Shown here: piece after piece, positions 17,185 through 26,031 of the stretch
Numbering within the stretch: the first letter of the stretch is position 1
How the letters are laid out: each line of letters opens with the position of its first letter
From: an uncultured Butyricicoccus sp.
Lineage (GTDB): Bacteria; Bacillota; Clostridia; Oscillospirales; Butyricicoccaceae
NCBI GenBank assembly: GCA_910584935.1
Contig: CAJUDU010000001.1
Span: forward strand, 81,988-145,987
Length of the DNA: 64,000 bases
Direction: 5' to 3'
Notes under the pieces: generated by a model
Databases searched by the model: none
What the model was told of the DNA's origin: nothing
Seen by the model: only the letters and a program-made list of their open reading frames with translations
Translations under genes and position numbers: made by a program

Positions 17185-18723
17185 TCACACCTCCATACCA
17201 TCATATCCGGCAGCAAAAACAATATGCAGCCGCCCGTCCCCAACCGTTACACGTGAAACACTCAGTGCCGCAATCCGTTTTTTTTGTGCAAGTGTATATG
17301 TATCCCATTCTTCCGGGATTGCGGCAAATTGTTTTTCCAATTTTGCATTGGCGGCAGGGGGATGATTTTGCGCCTGCGCTTCGCGCAGGCGGGCTAGGGC
17401 TGTATTTTTTTCATGCAATAACGCTGCGGTTAATGCTAAGACATCGGGTTGGGTAATTTGGGCGATATTCTGGGTAAGCTGTGCGATTTCCTGTTCCAGC
17501 TGGACAAGTTCCCGGCTGGTTTCCGGCGGGCATGGCGCTGCTTGGCGCTCAAGCGGCACTTGCCGCAAACCACGCAAAAAAGGCAGCAATACGGCTTGCA
17601 CAGATGCTTCAATTTGTTCCAGCGTCATCACTTGGCTGCGCCCAGGGCAGCAGCCTTTTTTGCGTCCGCCGCAGTTAATATAATGTCCGCGGTGCGGTGC
17701 GGGCTGATTCACAACCGTTACCGCATAACCACAATGTTCACATTTCATCAGCCCGGATAACCAGCTATGTGAGCCGCGTCCACTGTTTTTCACCGCCTGG
17801 TTTTGTCCAAGTTTTTGCTGTACTTTTAACCAAATTTCTGCGGGGATAAACCCTTCATGCGGGGCGAGTGAAAGAAAACCGCCTTTCATATCACAGAATT
17901 TACTGCGCGTCCGTCCAGTGCGCGGGGCATAAAAATAACAGCCATGTGTACCGTCATAAGCCGAAAGCGGGTCGTTGATGGTCACACCTTGTCGGGAAAA
18001 GTATTGATAAACAAATGGGTCAGCCTGTACATAAGCGGGATTGCGCAGCAGCCGCCCAAGCTGTGCGGTGCTCCAGGTATTGCCGGAGGTGGTGCGGATC
18101 TGTTTTTCAGCCAGCCAGCGCATCAGTGAGCCAAGCGAAGCGCCTGGTTCAAGGTAACGGGAAAATAATGCGGCAACAATTTCCGCCTGTGCGGGGCAAG
18201 GGATAAAACACGCGGTATGTTTGCCTGCGCATATGGTTTGCCCTTTGGCAAAGCCAAAGGGAGGACGACCGCCTAAATACATACCGGATTTTGCGCGTTC
18301 ATAATAATTATCGGTCACACGGCGGATAATGGTTTCCCGTTCAAATTGGGCAAAAACCATCATAATTTGTGCCATTGCGGCGCCAGCAGGCGTATTATCC
18401 AGCGTAAGCCCATCTTCACAGGAAATAAATGCAATTTGTTTTTGCCGTAATAATTCATATAGTCCAGTGAAATCATGCACACTGCGGCTGACGCGGTCAA
18501 GCTTATACACAATGATTTTCTGAATATGCCCCTGCCCAATATCCTGTAAGAGTTTCTGGAAACCCGGACGCGCTGTATTTTTACCGGAAAATCCTTTGTC
18601 CTGATAGACTTGGACATTTTGCAGTTCTAAATCGGTCAAACGAGCTTTACAGCGGTCAATTTGAGTTTCAATCGAAATGCTGTCCGCTTTATCAACAGAC
18701 TGTCGTGCATAAATGGCAGTCAT
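17185..18723 (-). CDS. Large serine recombinase (resolvase/integrase family)
   Basis: 512 residues. Resolvase domain about 1-150: IYARQSVDK with the nucleophile Ser9, then ETQIDRCKARL, KLDRVSRSVHDF, and the E helix AQIMMVFAQFERETI. The Recombinase domain follows (GGRPPFGF onward), then a zinc ribbon (CEHCGYAV about 319 and a GGRKKGCC partner), then a coiled coil (about 420-480). Proteins of this class integrate or excise DNA, for example SpoIVCA of the B. subtilis skin element. It is translationally coupled to a tiny upstream ORF. All catalytic motifs look intact. Confidence 0.95.
   Translation of the reverse strand: MTAIYARQSVDKADSISIETQIDRCKARLTDLELQNVQVYQDKGFSGKNTARPGFQKLLQDIGQGHIQKIIVYKLDRVSRSVHDFTGLYELLRQKQIAFISCEDGLTLDNTPAGAAMAQIMMVFAQFERETIIRRVTDNYYERAKSGMYLGGRPPFGFAKGQTICAGKHTACFIPCPAQAEIVAALFSRYLEPGASLGSLMRWLAEKQIRTTSGNTWSTAQLGRLLRNPAYVQADPFVYQYFSRQGVTINDPLSAYDGTHGCYFYAPRTGRTRSKFCDMKGGFLSLAPHEGFIPAEIWLKVQQKLGQNQAVKNSGRGSHSWLSGLMKCEHCGYAVTVVNQPAPHRGHYINCGGRKKGCCPGRSQVMTLEQIEASVQAVLLPFLRGLRQVPLERQAAPCPPETSRELVQLEQEIAQLTQNIAQITQPDVLALTAALLHEKNTALARLREAQAQNHPPAANAKLEKQFAAIPEEWDTYTLAQKKRIAALSVSRVTVGDGRLHIVFAAGYDGMEV
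17245..17260. promoter_or_regulatory. parS-like ParB-binding site 4 (inside the recombinase gene)
   Basis: CGTTACACGTGAAACA matches TGTTNCACGTGAAACA at all but the first position. It lies in the 3' coding part of the recombinase gene. Confidence 0.8.
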
Positions 18724-18824
18724 GCGAATTGTTCACGAACTTTTGCAAGCGCGGTTTTTAACGCGGATGCGTCCCCATCCGGGCGGATGGATACCGTAAC
18801 AGCAAGTGGGGTTTGGTTTGCCAT
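18720..18824 (-). CDS. 34-residue ORF translationally coupled to the serine recombinase
   Basis: ATG 18824 is preceded by GAGGTGAT at 6 bp, a good ribosome binding site. The product begins MANQTPLAVTVSIRPDGDA and ends AKVREQFA. Its TGA overlaps the recombinase ATG (ATGA), so the recombinase, which has no ribosome binding site of its own, is probably made by re-initiation. It could be a small regulatory protein or just a coupling leader. Confidence 0.65.
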   Translation of the reverse strand: MANQTPLAVTVSIRPDGDASALKTALAKVREQFA

Positions 18825-18890
18825 AAAAATATCACCTCACAGCCAGTATATGAATCAGGGAATCAGATTATCCCCGGGCAAAAATAAAAA

Positions 18891-18929
18891 TACACAAAGT
18901 TATCCACAGATTGTTGATAACTTTGTGTA
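18891..18929. repeat. 14 bp inverted repeat containing a perfect DnaA box
   Basis: TACACAAAGTTATC and GATAACTTTGTGTA are perfect inverted repeats 11 bp apart. The left arm runs into TTATCCACA (18900-18908), a consensus DnaA box. It lies between the chromate transporter 3' end and the recombinase leader, so it could be a terminator-like hairpin or a recombinase/DnaA binding site. Confidence 0.7.
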
Positions 18930-18950
18930 AAGCGGGATGCCCGCATTTTT

Positions 18951-19505
18951 TCAGCGGGAAAGATGAAAAATAATACCGGCAACAGCCGAAATCGCAATAT
19001 AAACCGCAGGATGCTTATCGAATTTTTCGATTGCAATAAATAAGACAATGGCAAAAAGAATTTGTCCCCACTGAAACATCGCCAAAAAATGCCTGCTGCC
19101 GGTCAAAAAAACAGACCGCATCACCAAAAACCCAGCGGCGGCAATAAGTCCAGTAGAGGCAGGGCGCAGCCCATAAAACAAATCTTCCACCAAACGGTTT
19201 GTACGGAAACGTTCAAGCACTTGTGATACCAAAAGAATGACAATTATCGAAGGAGTAATCAGCCCAATGGTAGCAATCACCGCACCGGGCAGTCCAGCGG
19301 TTAAATAGCCAACATAAGTTGCCGCATTGACGCCAATCGGCCCTGGTGTTGATTCTGACACTGCAATAAGGTTAGTAATATCCCCATGGGTGAACCAGCC
19401 GGTTTTATCAGAAATATCATATAAAAAAGGCAGGGTTGCCAGCCCGCCGCCCACTGAAAATAACCCAACTTTAAAAAATTCATAAAAGAGCAGAATCAGT
19501 GTCAT
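18951..19505 (-). CDS. Chromate transporter half-protein (ChrA family), second subunit
   Basis: 184 residues, one Chromate_transp domain with about 5-6 membrane segments. The family motif FFKVGLFSVGGGLATLPFL at the N-terminus and SESTPGPIGVNAATYVGY are clear. Full-size ChrA proteins contain two such domains; here each is a separate gene, and the pair is thought to assemble. Substrate may be chromate, sulfate or another anion. GGAG precedes ATG 19505, 2 bp after the partner gene's stop. Confidence 0.92.
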   Translation of the reverse strand: MTLILLFYEFFKVGLFSVGGGLATLPFLYDISDKTGWFTHGDITNLIAVSESTPGPIGVNAATYVGYLTAGLPGAVIATIGLITPSIIVILLVSQVLERFRTNRLVEDLFYGLRPASTGLIAAAGFLVMRSVFLTGSRHFLAMFQWGQILFAIVLFIAIEKFDKHPAVYIAISAVAGIIFHLSR

Positions 19506-19507
19506 GG

Positions 19508-20077
19508 TCAGGCTCCTTTCCCAGGTTTTGTGCGTGATATTGTCCGCAATACAATGCCTGCCACACCAGACAGCACCACAAGCACAACAGGGGAAATGGC
19601 AAAGCCGATAAAATTCCCAAGGGCAGAAGCGCCAAATACACCAATAAAAATTGCCAAGGTACCTGGGCTGATGACAGATTTTTTCCACAATTTCAGCACA
19701 GCGCGCAGGATAAGCACACATACACAAACGCTGATGCCTGCAAAGGCATCCTGTACAATCGGATATTCCGCAAAATTTTGCAAACACGCCGCAAGGATTG
19801 TAATAATCACCAGTGATGGGAATACAACGCCAAGTGTTGCGGCAATGCCGCCTAAAACGCCGCGTTGTTTATAGCCGATAAAAGTGGCGGTATTCACCGC
19901 GATAACCCCTGGCGTACACTGCCCAACGGCATAATAATCGGCAAGTTCTTCTTCTGTTGCCCAGCCATGGTGTTCCACAATTTCCCGCTGTAACATGGGA
20001 AGCATGGCATAACCGCCGCCAAATGTCAGCCCGCCAATGCGGGCAAATGTCCAGAATAAAGTGAGTAACGCGTTCAA
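19508..20077 (-). CDS. Chromate transporter half-protein (ChrA family), first subunit
   Basis: 189 residues with FWTFARIGGLTFGGGYAML and VGQCTPGVIAVNTATFIGY, the two ChrA signature segments, and about 5-6 membrane segments. It forms a two-gene operon with the downstream half. No metal-response regulator is adjacent, so the physiological anion is unknown. Confidence 0.92.
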   Translation of the reverse strand: MNALLTLFWTFARIGGLTFGGGYAMLPMLQREIVEHHGWATEEELADYYAVGQCTPGVIAVNTATFIGYKQRGVLGGIAATLGVVFPSLVIITILAACLQNFAEYPIVQDAFAGISVCVCVLILRAVLKLWKKSVISPGTLAIFIGVFGASALGNFIGFAISPVVLVVLSGVAGIVLRTISRTKPGKGA

Positions 20078-20137
20078 AAGATACCTCCTGATGGGTTTAA
20101 AATCCAGTATGCCCCATCGGGCATAAAGTATGTAATT

Positions 20138-20989
20138 TCACTTTGGGGGCAGAAATTCTTTTGGGCTTTTGCCAAATTCCCGTTTGAATGCCTTCAGGAA
20201 ATTGGAATAATCATGAAATCCGGATTTTTCACAGGCTTCCATCACCAAATACCCTTGCCGCAGCAAATTCCGCGCCACAACCAGTCGTTTTTTCATGATG
20301 TACTGATAGAGTGTAAATCCAGTATATTCTTTGAATTTATGGGTTAGATATGACTTACTAACAACCAAGACCTTGCAAAGCCGCTCCGCCGACAAATCCT
20401 CAGTCAAGTTGGTGTTAATATAAGTGACAGTTTGGTTGATTTTTTCATTTTCGAATACATCCTGCTGGATAACATCGGGTGACGCAAAATAAGCGCGGTT
20501 CAAATAGACCAAAAATTCCACCAGATAAATCAGTGTCAGCACTTGGCTGCCCAATTTCTGTTCATCATTTGAGGCAACCATTTTTTCGCAAATACCCTTT
20601 AAATGGGCAGCCGCCACACTGCTTGGACGAATCAGCCGATAGCGCCGTTTGCCTGAATTGATAAAACAAGCGGTGAAATCCGTACCCAGTTTGCCCAAAT
20701 CCCTGATAAAGTTGGGCTGCATCCAGATGAGGTATCGTTCATAAACCGCATCAGGCTGAGGGTAGTGGAGGTCACAATCATTGGTCAGCAGGATATCGCC
20801 CGGACGAAGCTGATAAGTGCGTCCTTCAATGGTATACAGCACTTTGCCGGATAAAAAGAACAGGATTTCATAAAATTCATGTGAATAGCGCTGTATGGCT
20901 GGTGGTTCAGTGACTTGGCAGTGACAGCAGCCAAATTCCGCATACGGCATATTCCGGCACAATGTAGAAATATTCTTGTGCAAATCCAA
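20138..20989 (-). CDS. AraC family transcriptional regulator
   Basis: About 283 residues. N-terminal cupin sensor: HEFYEILFFLSGKVLYTIEG, then YQLRPGDILLTN. C-terminal pair of AraC helix-turn-helices: LSAERLCKVLVVSKSYLTHKF and ACEKSGFHDYSNFLKAFKRE, ending GKSPKEFL. It is divergent from the uronate operon and is its likely activator. I chose TTG 20989 because GGGAGGG, the only ribosome binding site, lies downstream of the in-frame ATG at 21004. Confidence 0.9.
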   Translation of the reverse strand: MDLHKNISTLCRNMPYAEFGCCHCQVTEPPAIQRYSHEFYEILFFLSGKVLYTIEGRTYQLRPGDILLTNDCDLHYPQPDAVYERYLIWMQPNFIRDLGKLGTDFTACFINSGKRRYRLIRPSSVAAAHLKGICEKMVASNDEQKLGSQVLTLIYLVEFLVYLNRAYFASPDVIQQDVFENEKINQTVTYINTNLTEDLSAERLCKVLVVSKSYLTHKFKEYTGFTLYQYIMKKRLVVARNLLRQGYLVMEACEKSGFHDYSNFLKAFKREFGKSPKEFLPPK

Positions 20990-21034
20990 CAAAAACCCTC
21001 CCATCCCATTGGATATGGTTATATTATATAGCGC

Positions 21035-21124
21035 GTTTCATTCATTTTCAAGTGAGATATGTGAGGAATAAATTATTGCACAATGTCATTCAGGATGAAA
21101 ATTGTAGTTTACTGTGAATGAAAC
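21035..21124. promoter_or_regulatory. Candidate AraC binding sites: 10 bp inverted repeat across the divergent promoter
   Basis: GTTTCATTCA (21035-21044) and TGAATGAAAC (21115-21124) are perfect inverted copies with their starts 80 bp apart, one near each of the divergent genes. A TGTCATTCAGG variant lies between. This would suit an AraC-type looping regulator. Confidence 0.5.
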
Positions 21125-21175
21125 CGTGCCAAAATAGGAAAACTGCCTATAAAGCCGTAGAAAAAAGGAGTTTGT

Positions 21176-22600
21176 ATGAAAAGTTTTATTTCTGAAGATT
21201 TTCTGCTGTCCACAGAACCAGCGCGGCGGCTCTATCATGAATATGCAGAAAATATGCCTATATTTGATTACCATTGTCATTTAAACCCACGGGAAATCTA
21301 TGAAAATCCGAAGTTTCAGAATATTGGCGAGGCTTGGCTGGCAGGCGACCATTACAAATGGCGCGTCATGCGGTGGAATGCCGTACCGGAAGCATATATC
21401 ACCGGCACAGCTGATTATCATGCAAAATTCCATGCGTTTGCAAAAATTATGCCAAAGTTAATTGGCAACCCAATTTATCACTGGTCACATTTGGAGCTGA
21501 AACGGTATTTTCAAATTGATGAATTATTAGATGCAGATACTGCTGAATCCATTTGGCAGACAGCAAATGCGGTATTACAGGGGGAAAAGGGGGATGTGCG
21601 CACGCTGATAAAGCAAAGCAATGTCAAAGGGCTGTGTACAACCGATGACCCAGCGGATGATTTACGGTATCATCAGCTTTTGGCACAGCAACAAGGATTC
21701 AAGGTGGAAGTTTTGCCGACATTCCGTCCGGAAAAAGCGCTGGACATTGCAAACCCAGATTTCCCGGGTTATATCCACAGGTTGGGGATAACTTTGGGCA
21801 AAACCCTGCGCACTGTCGCGGATATCCAGCAAGCGTTATATGACCGCATTGTTTTTTTCAAAGAAAATGGCTGTTGTTTATCTGACCATTCATTTGGCGC
21901 GCCGGATTTCACCATTTGGGATGAAAAAGCAGCTGGGGACGCAGTGCAAAAAGCGCTTTCCGGGCAGCAGCCGACGCCTTATGAAGTGGGAGCATATCAA
22001 TCACTGCTGATGGATGGTTTAGGGGAACAATATGCAAAGAATGGTTTTGCAATGCAGCTTCATTTTGGGGCGCAGCGCAATTTAAGCACCAGGATTTATC
22101 AAAACATTGGAGCGGATGCGGGCGGTGACGCCATTGGTGACAGCCTGTCTGCCGCATCGCTTGCCGCGCTGCTGGACAGGCTGTCCAAACGGGGCTGTTT
22201 GCCGCGCACCATTCTGTATACCTTGAATGCGGCGGATAATGATAAATTTGCAGCAGTTGCGGGCAGTTTTCAGGATGAAAGCATTGCGGGAAAAATTCAA
22301 TTTGGTTCGGCATGGTGGTTTAATGACCATTTGGATGGGATGGAGAGCCAGCTTCGTTCGTTTGCCAATATTGGCGTGCTTAGCCGTTTTGTGGGAATGC
22401 TCACTGATTCCCGGTCATTTTTATCTTATCCACGTCATGAATATTTCCGGCGGATTTTGTGCAGGCTGATTGGCAGTCAGGTAAATGAAGGGCTTGCGCC
22501 TGTGGATTATCCATTGCTGGGAGGTATGATTCAGGATATTTGTTTCCATAATATTTGCAGGTTCCTTAGCAAAACAGGGCAGCCTGGAAAGGGGATTTGA
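21176..22600 (+). CDS. uxaC: Glucuronate isomerase (uronate isomerase)
   Basis: 474 residues, normal length. It isomerises D-glucuronate to D-fructuronate and D-galacturonate to D-tagaturonate. N-terminal FISEDFLLSTEPARRLYHEYA and the metal-binding FDYHCHLNPREI (HxH) are diagnostic, followed by GDHYKWRVMRWNAVPEAYIT. The core AMQLHFGAQRN and the C-terminal WWFNDHLDGM also match. GGAG precedes the start. First gene of a uronate operon. Confidence 0.97.
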   Translation: MKSFISEDFLLSTEPARRLYHEYAENMPIFDYHCHLNPREIYENPKFQNIGEAWLAGDHYKWRVMRWNAVPEAYITGTADYHAKFHAFAKIMPKLIGNPIYHWSHLELKRYFQIDELLDADTAESIWQTANAVLQGEKGDVRTLIKQSNVKGLCTTDDPADDLRYHQLLAQQQGFKVEVLPTFRPEKALDIANPDFPGYIHRLGITLGKTLRTVADIQQALYDRIVFFKENGCCLSDHSFGAPDFTIWDEKAAGDAVQKALSGQQPTPYEVGAYQSLLMDGLGEQYAKNGFAMQLHFGAQRNLSTRIYQNIGADAGGDAIGDSLSAASLAALLDRLSKRGCLPRTILYTLNAADNDKFAAVAGSFQDESIAGKIQFGSAWWFNDHLDGMESQLRSFANIGVLSRFVGMLTDSRSFLSYPRHEYFRRILCRLIGSQVNEGLAPVDYPLLGGMIQDICFHNICRFLSKTGQPGKGI

Positions 22601-22604
22601 TGTT

Positions 22605-23654
22605 ATGAAATTATCGTTCCGCTGGTATGGCAAGGATGACCCGGTAAAGTTACAGGAGATCAGCCAGATCCCGGGGATGTATTCCATTGTTTCCGCAGTA
22701 TATGATGTGCCGCCGGGTGAAGTTTGGCAGGAAGAAAGTCTTGCCGCGCTCCGCGCGGACTGCCATGCCCATGGGTTGGCATTTGAGGTAGTAGAATCTA
22801 TCCCAGTGTCAGAAGATATTAAACTTGGCACAGAAAAACGGCAGCGCCATTTGGACGTTTATTGTGAAAATATCCGGCGCTGTGCGCGGTATGGCGTAAA
22901 ATGTATCACTTATAATTTTATGCCGGTCTTTGACTGGACGCGCACACAGCTTGACAAAGCTGCGCCGGATGGTTCCACCAGTCTTGTCATGTATCGCCAG
23001 CAGCTTGCGGGGCTAGACCCTTTGCGGGATGATATCCATTTGCCAGGCTGGGACGCAAGCTATTCACAACAAGAAATCCGTGGGTTATTCCGGGCATATG
23101 CCGCGTTAGGGGAAGATGGCTTATGGAAAAATATTGCGGTTTTTTTAAAGCAGGTTATACCGGTTGCGGAGGCGTGCGGCGTCCGAATGGCGCTGCATCC
23201 AGACGACCCGCCATATCCAATTTTTGGTTTGCCGCGTGTGGTGACAGGGGAGCAGAATATTGACCGTTATCTTGCCATTGTCGATTCGCCAGCTAATGCG
23301 CTATGTTTATGCACTGGTTCGCTTGGCTGTGTAAAGTCAAATAACATCCCAAAGCTGGTACGCAAATATGCGGCAAAAGACCGCATTGCTTTTATGCATA
23401 TGCGCAATGTGCAGATTTTAGACGATGGTTCATTTGAGGAACGGGCGCATTTGTCCTCTTGCGGCAGCCTGGATATGTATGAAATTGTAAGTGCGCTGGT
23501 GGAAAATCATTTCCAGGGTTATGTCCGCCCCGACCATGGGCGGATGATTTGGGGCGAAACCGGCAAACCCGGCTATGGGTTATATGACCGTGCGCTTGGC
23601 GCAGCATATTTAAATGGCTTGTTTGAAGCCTGTGAAAAGGGGCGGAAAAAATGA
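22605..23654 (+). CDS. uxuA: Mannonate dehydratase
   Basis: 349 residues, the family length. It dehydrates D-mannonate to 2-keto-3-deoxygluconate. N-terminal MKLSFRWYGKDDPVKLQEI and QIPGMYSIVSAVYDVPPGEVW are diagnostic. Metal and substrate residues are visible in MALHPDDPPYPIFGLPRVV, LCLCTGSLG, and FMHMRNVQ, with PDHGRMIWGE near the end. It is 4 bp behind uxaC and overlaps the next gene by 4 bp. Confidence 0.97.
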   Translation: MKLSFRWYGKDDPVKLQEISQIPGMYSIVSAVYDVPPGEVWQEESLAALRADCHAHGLAFEVVESIPVSEDIKLGTEKRQRHLDVYCENIRRCARYGVKCITYNFMPVFDWTRTQLDKAAPDGSTSLVMYRQQLAGLDPLRDDIHLPGWDASYSQQEIRGLFRAYAALGEDGLWKNIAVFLKQVIPVAEACGVRMALHPDDPPYPIFGLPRVVTGEQNIDRYLAIVDSPANALCLCTGSLGCVKSNNIPKLVRKYAAKDRIAFMHMRNVQILDDGSFEERAHLSSCGSLDMYEIVSALVENHFQGYVRPDHGRMIWGETGKPGYGLYDRALGAAYLNGLFEACEKGRKK

Positions 23655-24496
23655 AAAATAGGTTTGAAAACACCTTGCAGGGCAAGGTATGTGTGGTGAC
23701 AGGGGCAGGCGGCGCCATTGGCGGGATGTTTGCCAAAGCATTGGCAGAAGTGGGCGCAAAAGTTGCAGTGCTGGATTTGAATTTACAATCTGCCCAAGCG
23801 GTTGCGGATGAAATCCACGCGGCAGGCGGCACAGCCTTTGCCTATGAAGCCAATGTTTTGGAACGGGAAAGTCTGGATCAGGCACATGAAAAGATTCTGC
23901 GGGATTTAGGCGTGTGTGATGTGCTGGTGAATGGGGCAGGGGGTAATAACCCACGTGCCACAACCGATAATGAATTTCATTTTGAAGCGGATATGATTCA
24001 AAACTGCAAAACATTTTTTGATTTGGAGAAATCGGGTGTTGAATTTGTTTTTGCGCTCAACTGGCTGGGCACATTGCTGCCAACCCAGGTTTTTGCCGCG
24101 GATATGATTGGGCGTTCGGGCAATATTTTGAATATCGCCTCTATGAATGCGTATACGCCGCTGACCAAAATCCCGGCATATTCAGGCGCAAAAGCGGCGG
24201 TTGTGAATTTCACCCAATGGTTAGCAACTTACTTTGCAAAATCAGGCATCCGTGTCAACGCAATCGCCCCAGGGTTTTTTGTAGGCAACCAGAACCGAAA
24301 ATTATTATTCCGTGAGGATGGCACGCCAACGGCGCGCACCGCAAAAATATTGGCAGGTACACCAATGGGGCGTTTTGGAGAACTAGAGGAACTGATTGGC
24401 GCGGTATTGTTTTTGCTGAATGATACAGCAGCCGGGTTTATTACCGGAGCGTGCATCCCGATTGATGGCGGCTATTCGGCATATTCCGGCGTCTGA
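23651..24496 (+). CDS. SDR-family oxidoreductase, probable D-mannonate oxidoreductase (fructuronate reductase)
   Basis: 281 residues, short-chain dehydrogenase/reductase: cofactor motif VVTGAGGAIGGMFAKAL (TGxxxGxG) at about 17-33, NAGG-type NGAGGNNP, and the catalytic Ser-Tyr-Lys in NIASMNAYTPLTKIPAYSGAKAA. Next to uxaC and uxuA it most likely reduces fructuronate to mannonate, as B. subtilis SDR-type UxuB (YjmF) does. The substrate is inferred from context. Confidence 0.9.
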   Translation: MKNRFENTLQGKVCVVTGAGGAIGGMFAKALAEVGAKVAVLDLNLQSAQAVADEIHAAGGTAFAYEANVLERESLDQAHEKILRDLGVCDVLVNGAGGNNPRATTDNEFHFEADMIQNCKTFFDLEKSGVEFVFALNWLGTLLPTQVFAADMIGRSGNILNIASMNAYTPLTKIPAYSGAKAAVVNFTQWLATYFAKSGIRVNAIAPGFFVGNQNRKLLFREDGTPTARTAKILAGTPMGRFGELEELIGAVLFLLNDTAAGFITGACIPIDGGYSAYSGV

Positions 24497-24513
24497 CCCA
24501 TAGGAGTCCTGTG

Positions 24514-25521
24514 ATGAAAAAATCTCATATTTTACTATTGGGTGCCTTGCTGCTGTTGCCCGGCTGTGGCAGGGCAGAGGCGGATACACGTACCATCATC
24601 CGCATTGGGCATAACCAGTCAACAAACCATCCGACCCATATTGCGCTGGAGGCATTTGAAACTTTTATTGAACGGCAGTTAGGGGAGCAATACAATGTAG
24701 AAGTGTTCCCAAGTGAATTATTGGGTTCCCAAAATGAAATGGTACAGCTTACCCAAACCGGTGCAATTAATTTTTGTGTTGCCTCCAATTCACTGCTGGA
24801 AACTTTTAGCAAAAACTATTCGTTATTTAACCTGCCATATTTATTTTCCAGCAGTGAAGCTTATCATGCCGCGATGGATGACAAAGCGATAACAGGTCCA
24901 ATTTTTGAGTCCACCAAGCAAGCGGGGTTTGAAGCCGTGACCTGGCTGGACGCGGGCACCCGTAATTTTTATACGGTAGACCGTCCGATTGAAACGCCAG
25001 CCGATTTAAAAGGGTTAAAAATCCGGACGCAGCAATCGCCAACCAATGTGGAAATGATGCGGCTGCTTGGCGGTTCGGCAACGCCGATGGGGTTTGGCGA
25101 AGTGTATACGGCATTACAGTCCAAGGTGATTGACGGGGCGGAAAACAATGAAATGGCGCTTACAGATAATGGGCATGGGGATGTTTGCAAATATTATTCA
25201 TATGATATGCACCAGATGATACCAGATATTTTAATTGGCAATCTGGCGTTTTTAGAAGGGCTTCCTGCCGAGGAACGTGCGGTTTTTGAACAAGGTTTTG
25301 CGCTGATTAACACCGTACAACGGGAGGAATGGAGCAAAGCTGTGGAAAGTGCCAAAGAGAAAGCGCAGCAGCAGCAAGGCGTTATTTTTAACTATCCGGA
25401 TACAGCGCCATTTGAACAGGCATGCCAGCCGCTGCATGAGTCCATGCTGCAAAGCAATCCGGATTTGCAGCCGGTTTATGAAGCGATACAAAGGCATAAC
25501 CAGCAGTTCAGCACATCATAA
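24514..25521 (+). CDS. TRAP transporter solute-binding lipoprotein (DctP family)
   Basis: 335 residues. The lipoprotein signal ends LLPGC, anchoring it outside the membrane. The DctP domain shows IRIGHNQSTNHPTHIALEAF at the start, LGSQNEMVQLTQTGAINF, and the specificity region LKGLKIRTQQSPTNVEMM with the conserved Arg that binds the ligand carboxylate. In this operon the ligand is probably a hexuronate. Start ATG 24514 chosen over GTG 24511 from the AGGAG spacing. Confidence 0.93.
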   Translation: MKKSHILLLGALLLLPGCGRAEADTRTIIRIGHNQSTNHPTHIALEAFETFIERQLGEQYNVEVFPSELLGSQNEMVQLTQTGAINFCVASNSLLETFSKNYSLFNLPYLFSSSEAYHAAMDDKAITGPIFESTKQAGFEAVTWLDAGTRNFYTVDRPIETPADLKGLKIRTQQSPTNVEMMRLLGGSATPMGFGEVYTALQSKVIDGAENNEMALTDNGHGDVCKYYSYDMHQMIPDILIGNLAFLEGLPAEERAVFEQGFALINTVQREEWSKAVESAKEKAQQQQGVIFNYPDTAPFEQACQPLHESMLQSNPDLQPVYEAIQRHNQQFSTS

Positions 25522-25541
25522 AAAAAAGAAAGGAGAGCAAT

Positions 25542-26027
25542 ATGGCAGCATTACGCAAAGTGATGAATCACATTTTATATGTTGTGGCAGGCGGCAGCTT
25601 TCTGGTGATGGTGGTGCTGACTTGCTGGCAGGTGCTGGCACGTTATGTCCTGGGAAATCCCTCCACATGGTCAGAAGAAATGGTATCATATTTATTTGCC
25701 TGGGCAAGTCTTTTTGGGGCGTCGCTGGTGACAGGGGAACGCGGGCATATGAATATCCCCATTTTGGTGGAACGGATGCAGCCCAAATCCCGATTATTTT
25801 TTTCCGTCTTTGGGGAATGTATTGCGTTTTTATTTTCCGCGGTTATCCTGGTTTATGGCGGCGTCAAAATTTCCAGTTTAGCCATGGGACAGATGACTTC
25901 TTCTTTAGGGGTAGCAGTGGGGGTTTTTTATATTGTCCTGCCGTTATGCGGCATACTCAATATGCTGTATACCATTTTGAACATTGTGAATATTTATCAA
26001 AACAGCAAGCAGGGGAAGGGGGCGTGA
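25542..26027 (+). CDS. TRAP transporter small membrane subunit (DctQ family)
   Basis: 161 residues with four membrane segments. Family landmarks: LTCWQVLARYVLGNPSTWSEE in TM2, and FAWASLFGASLV followed by HMNIPIL. It pairs with DctM to form the sodium-driven permease. A good ribosome binding site (AAAGGAGAG) precedes it. Confidence 0.93.
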   Translation: MAALRKVMNHILYVVAGGSFLVMVVLTCWQVLARYVLGNPSTWSEEMVSYLFAWASLFGASLVTGERGHMNIPILVERMQPKSRLFFSVFGECIAFLFSAVILVYGGVKISSLAMGQMTSSLGVAVGVFYIVLPLCGILNMLYTILNIVNIYQNSKQGKGA

Positions 26028-26031
26028 AGCA

